From Turnera subulata (taxonomy: Eukaryota > Streptophyta > Magnoliopsida > Malpighiales > Passifloraceae), in the NCBI GenBank assembly GCA_028386065.3, contig JAKUCV010007419.1:54279-118278 (forward strand): a stretch of DNA of 64,000 nt, read 5' to 3'. The notes beneath the pieces were generated by a model. The model had not been told where the DNA came from. It searched no databases and saw nothing but the letters and a program-made list of their open reading frames with translations. Positions 12,418 through 22,410 of this stretch are shown one piece after another (the stretch's first letter is position 1; each line of letters starts with the position of its first letter). A program made the translations under genes and the position numbers.

Positions 12418-13400
12418 ATTATTTAATATAGATAGAAAATAGAACAAATTTATATGATACGGAAAATAAGAATACAATTCCGTTGCAGAAACAAAACCCT
12501 CTCTTTGCTACACACAAAAAAAAAACCTCTCTTTGGCTAAAAGGTGAAAACGAAAAGGCCTCTCCCTAAACAACAGTGAGATTCAAAAGCAAACAGCAAT
12601 GGGAGTGGTCGAAAAAATAAATACGTAAAAGGTGTTTGACTTAGAGGGCATATGTAACGGGACGTACTGACCAAAAAAAACACAAACACGACTTTGGTGG
12701 AAAACATGGATTAATGTGTGGTTTTCGTGCACACATAAACAGAATTTTCCAGCCACACAATACACACTACACAATGGCAATGCATGATCAATGATTATTG
12801 TTAAAAAAAAGCTAAAGTCGGTGATACTTGGCTATCTCCCTCTAGTGACTTTGCGTTTGGATTCTACTCCCTCCCCAACAACCTCTACCTCGTGCGAATT
12901 TGGTTCAACAAGATCTCAGAAAGAACGCAAAGAAGACTCGTCTGGTCAGCTAACATGTGAAGGAAAGCTTTTGCTCAATAATTGAATGGTAGTGTTCTCT
13001 TAATATATGATGGGCCTTAGGCTTCATGCAAAACATGAAAGCAGAGATTACTAACTTCAACTAGAAGTTGGTTCATTTTCACACGAATGCAACAGAATCA
13101 TAAAATCAAATGCCATAAATACATAAACATCAAAGAGTTTAGAAAACATATGCACATAACTTTTCCTAGACATTAATATCAAATCCCATCATTTATCTAG
13201 CTATGTGATGGTAAACAAACCACAGCCACCAAATCATAGTTGTCTAAACAGCAAACAATTGAAGCATCCTGACTGTTAGAAACTATGGCACTACAAAAAG
13301 TTTAACAACATCCTGAATTTCCAAAATAGCTGACAAGATCCTGAATTTCCAAAATAGCTGTTGTTGACAAGATCCTGAATTTCTAAACTAGCTACTGCTA
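12418..13400. other. Intergenic region with a short triplicated repeat
   Basis: No coding signal is convincing. Around 13,309-13,395 the phrase ATCCTGAATTTCCAAAATAG occurs three times in slightly different form, a local tandem duplication just downstream of the papain-like gene, in or next to its 3' UTR. Confidence 0.55.
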
Positions 13401-14355
13401 CTAAGCATGAACTACTGGAACTATAAAACGGTTAACAACATCCTTCTGCATCCCGCCATAACCTCCATCACACCAATCCTCACCCCAACTATTGGCGAAA
13501 TTGAAGTAGCCACCTAGGCCTCTTCCTCTGAAGCCCGTAATACACACAGCGTGTTGCTCATACTCACGAATGGATTCATCAGGGCTAACGTATAATTCTT
13601 CCTTCCTGCCAGCTCCGGTAAAAATTTCTTCTGGATCAAGAGTATCCAACTGCTCACTCCAATAAAAAACCCCAACGATTAGACCATCTCTTAGAGCTGC
13701 CTGGACTTCTCTGATGTCCCACGGGCGACATATACAGTCCAACTCATAAACCTTGTGATGCTCAACACCAGACTGCCAAAAAAATTTACAACAATATCAG
13801 AATGGACATTTTCTCATTTGATGGATGAACTTTATTAATAGGTAGACAGGTGAAGTAAAATAATATCTAAACTGACCAAAATGGTCCAGCGGCAAAATTT
13901 TTTTGAATGGAGTAAGAACTTGTACCTCAACAGCATCAACAACATCAAGACTACCACCGCCATCCTCCGGATATTCATGAGCCAAAACCGTTCCAACATC
14001 TTGAAAAAATACAGCCACCGCAAGATCACCAAAATTACCCTCGTCTACCAACTTGTCTACTACATACCTACACGAGAGTCTGAAGTCATTGGCCAGATCG
14101 ATCGTATGATTCCTGACCCTCTCCAGCCTACCGCGGGCCTCATGCACACTCCCACTGGAGTAAACAGCACATGTTTTTGAAATATACAAACAAATGAATA
14201 CATACATACCACTTATGCAAAGCATTTATCAACTTACATAACAATTATGTAAAATAATTACCTCCAAACTGATCCTTCACATCAACGCAAATGGGAACAT
14301 CCCCACGGAGCGCATTACACCATTCGAAACAGCTAGCGGGGCGACGGTGCGACAT
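13401..14355 (-). CDS. Papain-like (C1A) domain protein lacking the catalytic Cys; possibly a pseudogene
   Basis: Three exons fit: about 14355-14270, 14154-13926 and 13772-13401, beginning MSHRRPASCFEWC and ending VVNRFIVPVVHA. Acceptors CCAG and GGCAG and the donor GTACAA are good. The first donor is weak: using the better GTAATT at 14261 breaks the frame, whereas a non-standard GTTTGG at 14269 keeps it. Exon 3 has the papain His motif (EQHAVCITGF) and Asn motif (YFNFANSWGEDWCDGGYG). Where papain-like enzymes have Gln-X5-Cys-Trp, this reads DHGSVHEA, so Val sits at the Cys position. The product would be about 230 aa with no signal peptide or inhibitory propeptide, which C1A enzymes usually have. 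Proteolytic activity is unlikely; it could be a non-catalytic homologue or a decaying duplicate. Confidence 0.6.
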
Positions 14356-14409
14356 TGTTCTACATCCAGAGAATTGTGAGAAATCAAAACAGCACATCCA
14401 GTATATGTG

Positions 14410-15964
14410 TGTTAGTGTAATATGCCCAAAAGCCAATCATTGGATGATTATATATAGTCATGTATATACATTAAGGTTATTGCAATAAATATGTTTATGT
14501 GATAAATGCTTGCACATATTTATAACCCTAGAATATTTTATATTCTTGAATTGTCCCTAGTCAATTATTATTATGGATGGGTTGTAATAATAAATTAAGA
14601 CTGACGTATATTGAGAATTATATGAGATATGAATTCTACATACGGGTACAAGTTAGAGAACTTGTGGTCTGGACTGACCCGACATAAGAACACTACATGG
14701 AACGTTATGTGATTATCATTAGTGGTTCTTATATGTATTGTCCTTAGACCTGAGATCATCAAGGTTCCCAACATGTGAGTCATATACTTTGATATTACTC
14801 TTGGCTATTCGTAACTGAGTAGACCTTAGTGTAATAATTGGGTATATGATATAATGTGTAGTGGGTTTTGTATGATCAAGATGGAATTCGTCCAACCCAT
14901 ATAATGGGTATATTATCAGTTGGGACTCTTGATAGAGTTGAACTGTAAATGCATGGCCATGCTCGGATTATGTGATATGGTAATATCATTAGTATCCGTT
15001 TTATACAGTTAACTCAGGGATCAAGAAAACTTAGATTAAACATATACGAGAATGACACATTCCATGTCTCGTGTTTAATCTTGATAATGTGACGAAAGGA
15101 TAATGACATTTTTCCGAGGCATAATGAATCAATACTGATCTGGTCACTTGGGTAGCAATGATGTGTTGCTAGACACCGCTCATTGTTTATAATTATAAAT
15201 GAGAGTTTATGATTATTGCCAACGTGATTAGTGCCTACAGGTTCACACACTTAGAACTGTAGATTCGAGCCAGTGGTTAGACCATGGTTGGACCATAGTT
15301 CGACTAAGTTATTGAGCTAGTGGTTGGACCATGGTTGGACCGGGTCGTTTGGGTTAGTTTGGTTCAATAGTAACCAAAATTATTGAACCTGAATTATTGT
15401 CCCAAAGGCATGAAAGGATGTGTTGTTTTATATATATGTTGATATATATAATTGAGTTAGTGGAGACATGGTCATGTAGATGATTGTGACTAAAGCATAG
15501 ATAATGGAAAACACAATTATGCATGATAAGATGTATGTATGATTGGTTGGCCATTTTCTATATTAACTAACATGTAAACATATATGTGATATATGTAAGA
15601 GTGTGTAGGATGAGCAGATTTTGAGAGCTCAACACATAAACACATTCACAAGAGTTGTGAGAAAACACTCTAGGCTCTCTTGCTCTCGGAAATTCTGCAG
15701 TTAGCACTGCGGTTCGAGAGTGCTCGAGTTAGTGATCGTGAGATGGTTGCTAGCAGTCATCAATGGTTCGTATGGATACCGTAGAGGAGTCGGATTTTTG
15801 TCCAGTTCTTACTAATTCATATCATCAGTTGAGTGAAAGATCTCAACCAAACCAGGTACGAAATTTTTATTATTCGGTTTACCCCGTTTCACATGGATCC
15901 TCCATGAGTTCTGGGTCTTTCCGCTGCATTTTGTTTATCAAGTTTGCATGCCCGATTACTTACA
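14410..15964. repeat. Solo LTR, about 1.56 kb
   Basis: The segment begins TGTTAGTG and ends CTTACA, near-inverted termini typical of LTRs, and is flanked by the 5-bp duplication ATGTG (14405-14409 and 15965-15969). There is no second copy, primer binding site or gag-pol attached, which suits a solo LTR left by LTR-LTR recombination. The codons immediately right of it belong to a copia integrase/RT polyprotein. No long ORF inside is convincing. The + orientation is assumed, not shown. Confidence 0.7.
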
Positions 15965-17663
15965 ATGTGCCAATTGCTCCACCACAGGGAACAAAAATGG
16001 TTCATCAAAGAAGATTGGGAATATATGTTGGATATGAATCTCCATCAGTTATAAAATATTTAGAACCAACAATTGGAGATTTATTTACAACAAGGTTTGT
16101 TGTTTGTCATTTTGATAAAAATCTTTATCCAACATTAAGGGGGAGAAAATAAGCAGCTGGAAAAAGAAATTAAATGGAATACTATATCATTATCAAGCCT
16201 TGATTCTCGAATAAATCAGTGTGAACTTGAAGTTCAAAAGATAATTCATTTGCAAAATATAGCAAATTAATTGCCAGACGCATTTAATGATATCAATAGA
16301 GTGACCAAATTTCATGTACCAGCTGCAAATGCTTCTGCTAGAATTGATGTCCACAAAGGACAACCAAAGATTGCAAATGAATCTAAAGCACGCCAGAAGC
16401 GTGGAAGACCACTCGGTTCCAAAGATAAAAATCCTCGACAAAGATAAGGAGCAAAGATACAAGATGGCCCTAACGAGGAAATAAAATCTCCTGTAGAGGT
16501 TCAAAAACCTTAAGAAGAGGATAATCCTCCAGAAGAGGTTCCTGACATAAATGGTAATGTTCCGGAATTAACTCAGGTACCTGATGTAAGTTAAAATGAC
16601 GAGATCTCAATCAACTATATTATGTGAGGAAGAAGATGGAACCGACGTGAAATAACCATCGACAGAATTTTTGCATATAATGTAGCGCTAAATATTATGG
16701 AAGGAAATAAGGATCAAGAGCCCAGGTCAATTGATGAATGCCAGCGTAGAAATGATTGGCCAAAATGGAGAGACGCAATTAAGGCTGAGTTAGACTCACT
16801 CATGAAGCGAGAAGTTTTTGGGATTGTAGTCCCAACACCTGATGGTGTAAATCCTGTCAGTTACAAATGGGTATTTGTGCGAAAAAGAAATGAGGAAAAA
16901 GAAATAGTGAGATATAAAGCACGACTTGTCGCACAAGGTTTTACCCAACGACCTGGTATTGATTATGAGGAGACATACTCTCCTGTGGTAGATGCAATAA
17001 ATTTTCAGTATCTAATTAGTCTGGCAGTACATGAAAAATTAGAAATGCGTCTAATAGACGTTGTTACAGCTTATCTTCATGGACCTATAAGCCATGATAT
17101 ATACATGAGAGTCCCTGAAAGACTCAAGTTGCCTGAAGCAACTAAATCCCGGGATATATACTCAATCAAATTGAAAAGATCCTTATATGGCTTGAAACAA
17201 TCTGGACGTATGTGGTATAATTGCCTTAGTGAATATTTAGTAAAAGAACGCTTCAAAAATAATTCTATATTTCCATGTGTTTTTATTAAAAGGTCTATGC
17301 ATGAATATGTCATCATTGCTGTTTATGTTGATGACTTTAATATTATTGGAACTCCTGAAGAAGTTTCCAAAGCCGTGCATTGTTTAAAGAAAGAGTTTGA
17401 GATGAAAGACCTTGGAAAGACAAAACTCTGTCTAGGTCTCCAAATTGCACATTTAGAAAATGAGATCGTTGTCCATCAGACACATTATACCGAGAAGGTA
17501 TTGAAAAGATTTTATAAGGACAAAGCGCATCCATTAAGTACCCCGATTTTTGTGAGGTCACTTGATCAAAAGAAAGATGTTTTTAGACCTCGAGAAGATA
17601 ATGAAGAAATTCTTGGTCCAGAAGTACCATATCTCAGCTCGATTGGAGCTTTAATGTTTCTTG
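15965..17663 (+). pseudogene. Ty1/copia polyprotein remnant, integrase end and reverse transcriptase (left part)
   Basis: The fragment opens in the strand-transfer end of integrase (VPIAPPQ, then RRLGIYVGYESPS at about 16,012) and runs through a degraded linker to the RVT_2 reverse transcriptase at 16,697-17,663 (VSYKWVFVRKRN, ARLVAQGFTQRPGIDYEETY, VVTAYLHG, SLYGLKQSGRMWY, VDDFNIIG at about 17,328). The usual YVDD box is kept as YVDD followed by FNIIG. Stops occur in the linker at 16,152 and after. At 17,663 a gypsy-type element interrupts the frame; the polyprotein resumes at 25,581. Gag, protease and the 5' LTR are missing, so the element is 5'-truncated. Confidence 0.88.
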
Positions 17664-20159
17664 TGAAACGCCCCGACCCACATTTACCGTACACAGTAAA
17701 TACGTGCCGGAACTGTAACGACCCAACCAAACAACCCCAGCATACAGTGGATATAACAGAAACTCGGGCTCAACAGCCCAAAATAATAACATCAGAAATC
17801 TGGCCCTTCGGCCCAACATCAAAACATGTCACCCAAACCCGGGGACCCAAAATATAGCACAACCGGCCCAATGGCCCAAACAATAGCAATACACAGCACA
17901 GCGGTAGACTTAACAACTCACAAAGACACTGTATGCAACCCATGATGCAACTAAGGGATCCGAGTCCTGTCCAAGGGATAACGCTGCAGCCTGTCTGGAA
18001 TGCATCATACCTGAACCACAAATAACTCAACATACAGGATGAAAGCCCGCAGGTGAGGGGGGAGTCCGAAGTGCCCACCGGGTAAAACCCATAAGCAAAT
18101 ATACATATACAAACAACCGTAAATTCTCAAGTCACATCACCAACAATTAACTAAGGTTCTCACGAACCTTAAATGACACACTTGTGATTCTAGACACGCT
18201 ATTCCAATTTTATTATCAGGACCCCTATCACAAGTTAAATGATGGCCGTCGCTTGGTAGTCAAGCTAGCTAGCCCGGGGACCCCGCCCTGGTACCTCCAC
18301 GTATAACTGGCACAGACAGGGAGCAGACCCCAAGCACACTCTCCCCCAGCGCCTAAAAATAATAATTGGTAGAGACAGGGAGCAGACCCCAAGCACACTC
18401 TCCCCCAGCACCATAAATCAAAGACTACCATCTGGCTGTTCCAACATTTAACCGTGACTTACTAGATGTCTAAGTGTTTCCATTTTATTAAGATCACCAT
18501 TTTAGTCTTGATACCACAATACTATTAACCAATCATCAACTCATTATCCCGAGCAGGCTCGCAGCCTCTCCGCTCGTCTGGATAATAAAAATTTATTCCA
18601 AACTGTTCCCATACTAGTACCCTCGGTATTCAACTTACACATTTCTCACAGTCAACAACAGTAATAGTCTTACTTATATCCACAATTCCAACATCATCAA
18701 TAATATCAACAACAACAATAATTTCAACAACATCAACGGCAACAATTTTCAACTTAATTCATCACACAACAACCATACACAACCACAAAGTTTCATACCA
18801 ACAAATATCACATATAGCAAACAAACAGCAACTTGATATCACGGAAAGTATATAAATACTTACTTAACCTCACCTTGGCCTGTTACTTAACTCTGGAAAC
18901 ATCAATCAGTCCAAAGCCGGTTCCACCGGAACTGCTCGATATCCACTCTTATATAACAAATAGTAAATGCACACATAAGATGCACATAATAGGTATGCTA
19001 TGATGCCATAAATTGTAAATTTAACCCCCTTTGGTTATACGTCATCATCTCCATAAAATTATTATACTTGCCAAAATATAATTATCAAATATTATTATTT
19101 ATTTTTTTCGAAAAGGTATTATTACATATACTTAGTGAGATATTTCTTAGAATATACGATACCATATTTATTTCGAACACATTTTCATAGTAAATCATCA
19201 TTTCCTATATCATATTCTCTTTTCCAAAAATTATTTCCATAAAATAATTATATAACATATATTACTTTCTACCATAAAATTGTTTCTACAAATGATAACG
19301 TAAATATATATTTTCCAAAATATATTCACAAGAACTACCTACCATAATATAATTTTCTAGAAAAAAATATTCATACATATATTATTTTTAGAAACATATA
19401 TAAAAATGCGAGCGCGGAATCGAGGAGGCGACACGGTCGGAGACGCGACTCGCAGCTGCATTCGGTGGCGGAAGGGGAGGCGTACGCTGCGGTGGTTGCC
19501 TCGTCGAGCTTGTCTCGACTCGACGGCGGCGGCGTTGGGCAACGAAGAGGAGGGCTGGTGTTGCAGGTGGTGGTTGCGGCTGCTGGTGGTGGAGGTGGTG
19601 GATCGGTGGAGGCTTGTGTGGTGGTGGTGGTGGCCGGTGATGTGTAGTTTAGTTGTGTTTTTTTTTAGTTTCTTTTCTTCTTCTGGTTTCTTAGGTGCAG
19701 GAAAGGAACGGGTAGTTGGCAGTGAGGGGATGCAGAGAGTGAAGAAGGGTGATGCTAGGTGTGGGTGTGTTTTTGCAAGAAATGAAGGAAGTAAGAACGC
19801 AGGGTCACGGGCTTCACAGACAAAGCTCACAAGCGCACAGGTAAGTCACAGGATGAACAGTGAGAGGCGGCTGCATAATTCAATTATGCAGTCGTGTCCC
19901 ATCCAGGCCAGAAAATAACTGCATACCCCCTTAGTCATTTTCTGGTGTGATTTTTCTGAGGATTCCGGGACCCGAAAAATACCCACTATGGTCCGTAAAA
20001 TCCACGAAAAAATCACGAGCACGGAAAAAGACTCGGTTTCGAAAAACGACGCTCGATTTACCTTGAATAAATTACCCAAGATTACTTCTTTCAGTAAATC
20101 ACTGTATAACGACTTTAACAGTCCCGGTAAAAATCCAAATTTTTACCCGGGCTGTTACA
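17664..20159 (-). repeat. Left LTR of the gypsy-type element (3' LTR in its own orientation)
   Basis: This 2496-bp LTR aligns along its length with the right LTR with scattered substitutions. It lacks an internal block of about 680 bp that the right LTR keeps (joined at about 19,396-19,406). A 35-bp phrase containing GGGAGCAGACCCCAAGCACA is repeated twice within it at about 18,315-18,410. It ends in a hairpin-forming CCCGGTAAAAATCC / TTTTTACCCGGG next to the terminal TGTTACA. Confidence 0.88.
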
Positions 20160-20172
20160 TTCTACCCACCTT
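20160..20172 (-). other. Polypurine tract of the gypsy-type element
   Basis: On the - strand AAGGTGGGTAGAA directly abuts the LTR start TGTAACA. This is where plus-strand DNA synthesis of an LTR retrotransposon would be primed, and it supports the - orientation. Confidence 0.65.
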
Positions 20173-20303
20173 AAAAAGAATTTCTTCCCCAAAATTCCGT
20201 CTTATCCGTGGGTCCTACCACGACAAGCTTCTGGTATACTCCACCAGGTGTCCAAACTCAACATGAGATACCGCTTATACCCTTAAGTGACATCTCATCC
20301 GCT

Positions 20304-20310
20304 TATAAAT
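20304..20310 (+). promoter_or_regulatory. TATA-like box before an antisense ORF
   Basis: TATAAAT lies 36 bp before the ATG at 20,346, on the strand opposite to the element's own direction. The spacing would leave a very short leader, so it is suggestive only. Confidence 0.35.
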
Positions 20311-20345
20311 ACCAAACCTCATAATTGAGACACTCACTCTCAGCC

Positions 20346-20723
20346 ATGGATTCTCCACTCCGAACTCGAACTACCTCAGACTCCGAGAACAACAGCTATA
20401 TCGGTGGCACTGCTTTCTCGAAAAGCTCCGATGAAGAACCTCCCAAGAAGCGGTTCAAGACAAACATCATCGGCCTGAAATAGCACATGGTCGTCTCCAG
20501 CAGACGGCGAAAAAAGCGTGCTGGAAAAGAAGCTGAGGATAGGAAGGGCAAGGCAACTGCTGAAAGCAGCACTCCGCTGCAGACTCTGACGCAGCTGGAC
20601 GTCTCACTGAAGAAGATCAGCTCGACGGTGATGCAGATAGAACTGGCTTGCGCGGAACTCTTTCCCCATGTCAAAAACATCCAAAAACTTGTAAAAGACC
20701 TAGAGAAGCAAGTAGCTCCATAG
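20346..20723 (+). pseudogene. Antisense ORF A of the gypsy-type element: basic, coiled-coil-like protein, one stop
   Basis: From an ATG in good plant context (CAGCCATGG) the frame runs 126 codons to a TAG, broken once by a TAG at 20,481-20,483. The first part is Ser/Thr-rich with a basic cluster (EEPPKKRFKTN), and after the stop come another basic patch (SRRRKKRAGKEAEDRKGK) and a helix with hydrophobic spacing (LTQLDVSLKKISSTVMQIEL) that could form a coiled coil. A polyadenylation-like AATAAA follows at about 20,757. I do not recognise a family. It may be an additional ORF of the element or a captured gene fragment. The strand is opposite to the LTR polarity. Confidence 0.4.
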
Positions 20724-20729
20724 AGTACT

Positions 20730-21455
20730 TCTTCTCCTGTTGTAAAACCGTTATGAAATAAACAAAATTCGTTTAACAAAACCAAAACGTGAAGAAGTTA
20801 AAACAAAACATGTTTTCATGTTCGGCGCTCTAGATCGGTCGTAACCATCCTCGATCCCGAGAAACGTGACATACAGAGCTAACGGTGAAGTCGGTTTCCC
20901 TCGTGAAAAAGATATCCGTTAACTCGCAAGGTGATGATCACGAGAGCGTCCTGTGTCCCTCGAAAGAAATTTTATCCACTTGTTCACGAATTCCGCATGA
21001 GCCAAAAACGTCTGTCAAGTCTCGTATCCCTCCATGCTTTCCGAACAGGTGTAACCTTGTCGCACATGCACTCCACCCGAGGTATGGTCCCATCAGTCTA
21101 GCCACAACGGTCACGAATGCATGTGATAAAAGATATAGGAAAATATAGAAAAACCATAAAAAGAAACGCCAAGGTAGCCAGGGCGATAGAAAATCGTGAG
21201 ATAGGAAGGGGCTGAAAAACACTTGCGTTGGTAGCCCCAAAACATATAAAGTAAGGAAGTAATAAATGAAGCAACGACTAATTTTCAAAAAGCAAAATCT
21301 TGAAGATCGAAAACGGTAATCACGCTCCCCATAAGAGTATAAAAAACGAAGTGGTGAGATGCAAATCATCAAAAGCATCTTAAAGCAAACAAACGCTCAG
21401 GCAAAGAAACCTCAAAACTCATAAAAAAGGAAAACACCAGCACGTCCAAAACACA
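20730..21455. other. Interior of the gypsy-type element without a clear gene
   Basis: This lies between the two antisense ORFs. Open frames on both strands are short and lack recognisable motifs. It could be an intron or leader if the two ORFs share one transcript; there is no direct evidence of splicing. Confidence 0.4.
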
Positions 21456-22139
21456 ATGCCTGCTCCATCATCCGTCTTCTTCGTCGAAGGTGCCAATCTA
21501 GGCAGAAGAAACCGGGTGGCCTACAACATGATCAACGAGCGTCCAGAAGAACTACCGAACGAGCTCGGCAGAATGCCGCGTCTAGTCTTCGTCGACAAAC
21601 TCTACTCGTCCAGATTCTTCGTCACTCCCACAGAAGAAACGTTCTTCCTAGAGGACCATGGCACTCTGAGGACCTCCTACTACGGCTCGGCAAACTCCGT
21701 CATGTTTTTCATCTCTGAAAGACATCAGGAGTTCAACCTAGAGTCCACTTGCCACTTCCTGGAGCAAGGTACCTACTACCGGCTCTCGATGACGGCCCAG
21801 AGCATGCCCAGAGTCACTCGGTTACCCGTAACTTGGCCAAAGGCCCGACTACTGGTGTGGAACTGTAGAGGAGTCGCTAGGCGTTCCCAGGAGTTCTCGC
21901 GTACCCTGAGGGACCTGAAGAACCAGTACAAGCCAAACATGGTTCTTCTCACGGAGACCCAGTGGCAACCTGAAGACGATCACGGCCTCATTCCACTCCG
22001 GTTCCCTCAAGCAAATCGGTTCGAGCTTCCCAGCCAGAACAACAGGGGCGGCATGTGGTTCTCGTGGAGCGACAGCATCCAAGTCAACATCAACAATGAC
22101 CCCAACAGCTTCAGGGTCAACGTCGTTCCAAGGCGATGA
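21456..22139 (+). CDS. Antisense ORF B of the gypsy-type element: unknown N-terminus plus half of an EEP-nuclease-like domain
   Basis: This open frame of 227 aa is the longest in the element and lies antisense to its polarity. Residues 1 to about 120 (VFFVEGANLGRRNRVAYNMI and onward) match nothing I know. From about residue 128 it resembles the start of an endonuclease/exonuclease/phosphatase fold as in LINE ORF2: ARLLVWNCRG, then KPNMVLLTETQ with the catalytic-type Glu, then NNRGGMWFSWSD. The later GDFN and SDH motifs are missing and the frame stops at VVPRR, so nuclease activity is unlikely. The region is more GC-rich than the rest of the interior. Poly(A)-type AT-rich sequence follows. It is either a retained additional ORF or a fusion with a captured LINE end. 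Confidence 0.5.
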   Translation: MPAPSSVFFVEGANLGRRNRVAYNMINERPEELPNELGRMPRLVFVDKLYSSRFFVTPTEETFFLEDHGTLRTSYYGSANSVMFFISERHQEFNLESTCHFLEQGTYYRLSMTAQSMPRVTRLPVTWPKARLLVWNCRGVARRSQEFSRTLRDLKNQYKPNMVLLTETQWQPEDDHGLIPLRFPQANRFELPSQNNRGGMWFSWSDSIQVNINNDPNSFRVNVVPRR

Positions 22140-22395
22140 ATGTATTTTCCTTTTTTTATAAAATATCAATGTAATATTTATGTTTGTAACGAAATTATTA
22201 GTATTATTAATAATATTATATTTCCGCTTATTTATGGCATCAATTACCTCTTATGTGAATGTTCTGCGACAGCTGGCGTTCCTTGACTGGATCCATAATG
22301 CACTAACTAGATGATATAAAAAAAAAACAAATGGAGCGAACTATGCAAATAAGAACAACAAACACACAAGGACTGCCCAACAAAACCTATTGCCC

Positions 22396-22407
22396 GCTCC
22401 GCTACCA
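22396..22407 (-). other. Primer binding site of the gypsy-type element
   Basis: On the - strand, three bases inside the LTR boundary, the sequence is TGGTAGCGGAGC. It differs at two of 12 positions from TGGTATCAGAGC, the usual complement of the initiator Met tRNA 3' end. The identical variant serves the copia-type element at 27,866. Confidence 0.65.
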
Positions 22408-22410
22408 AAA

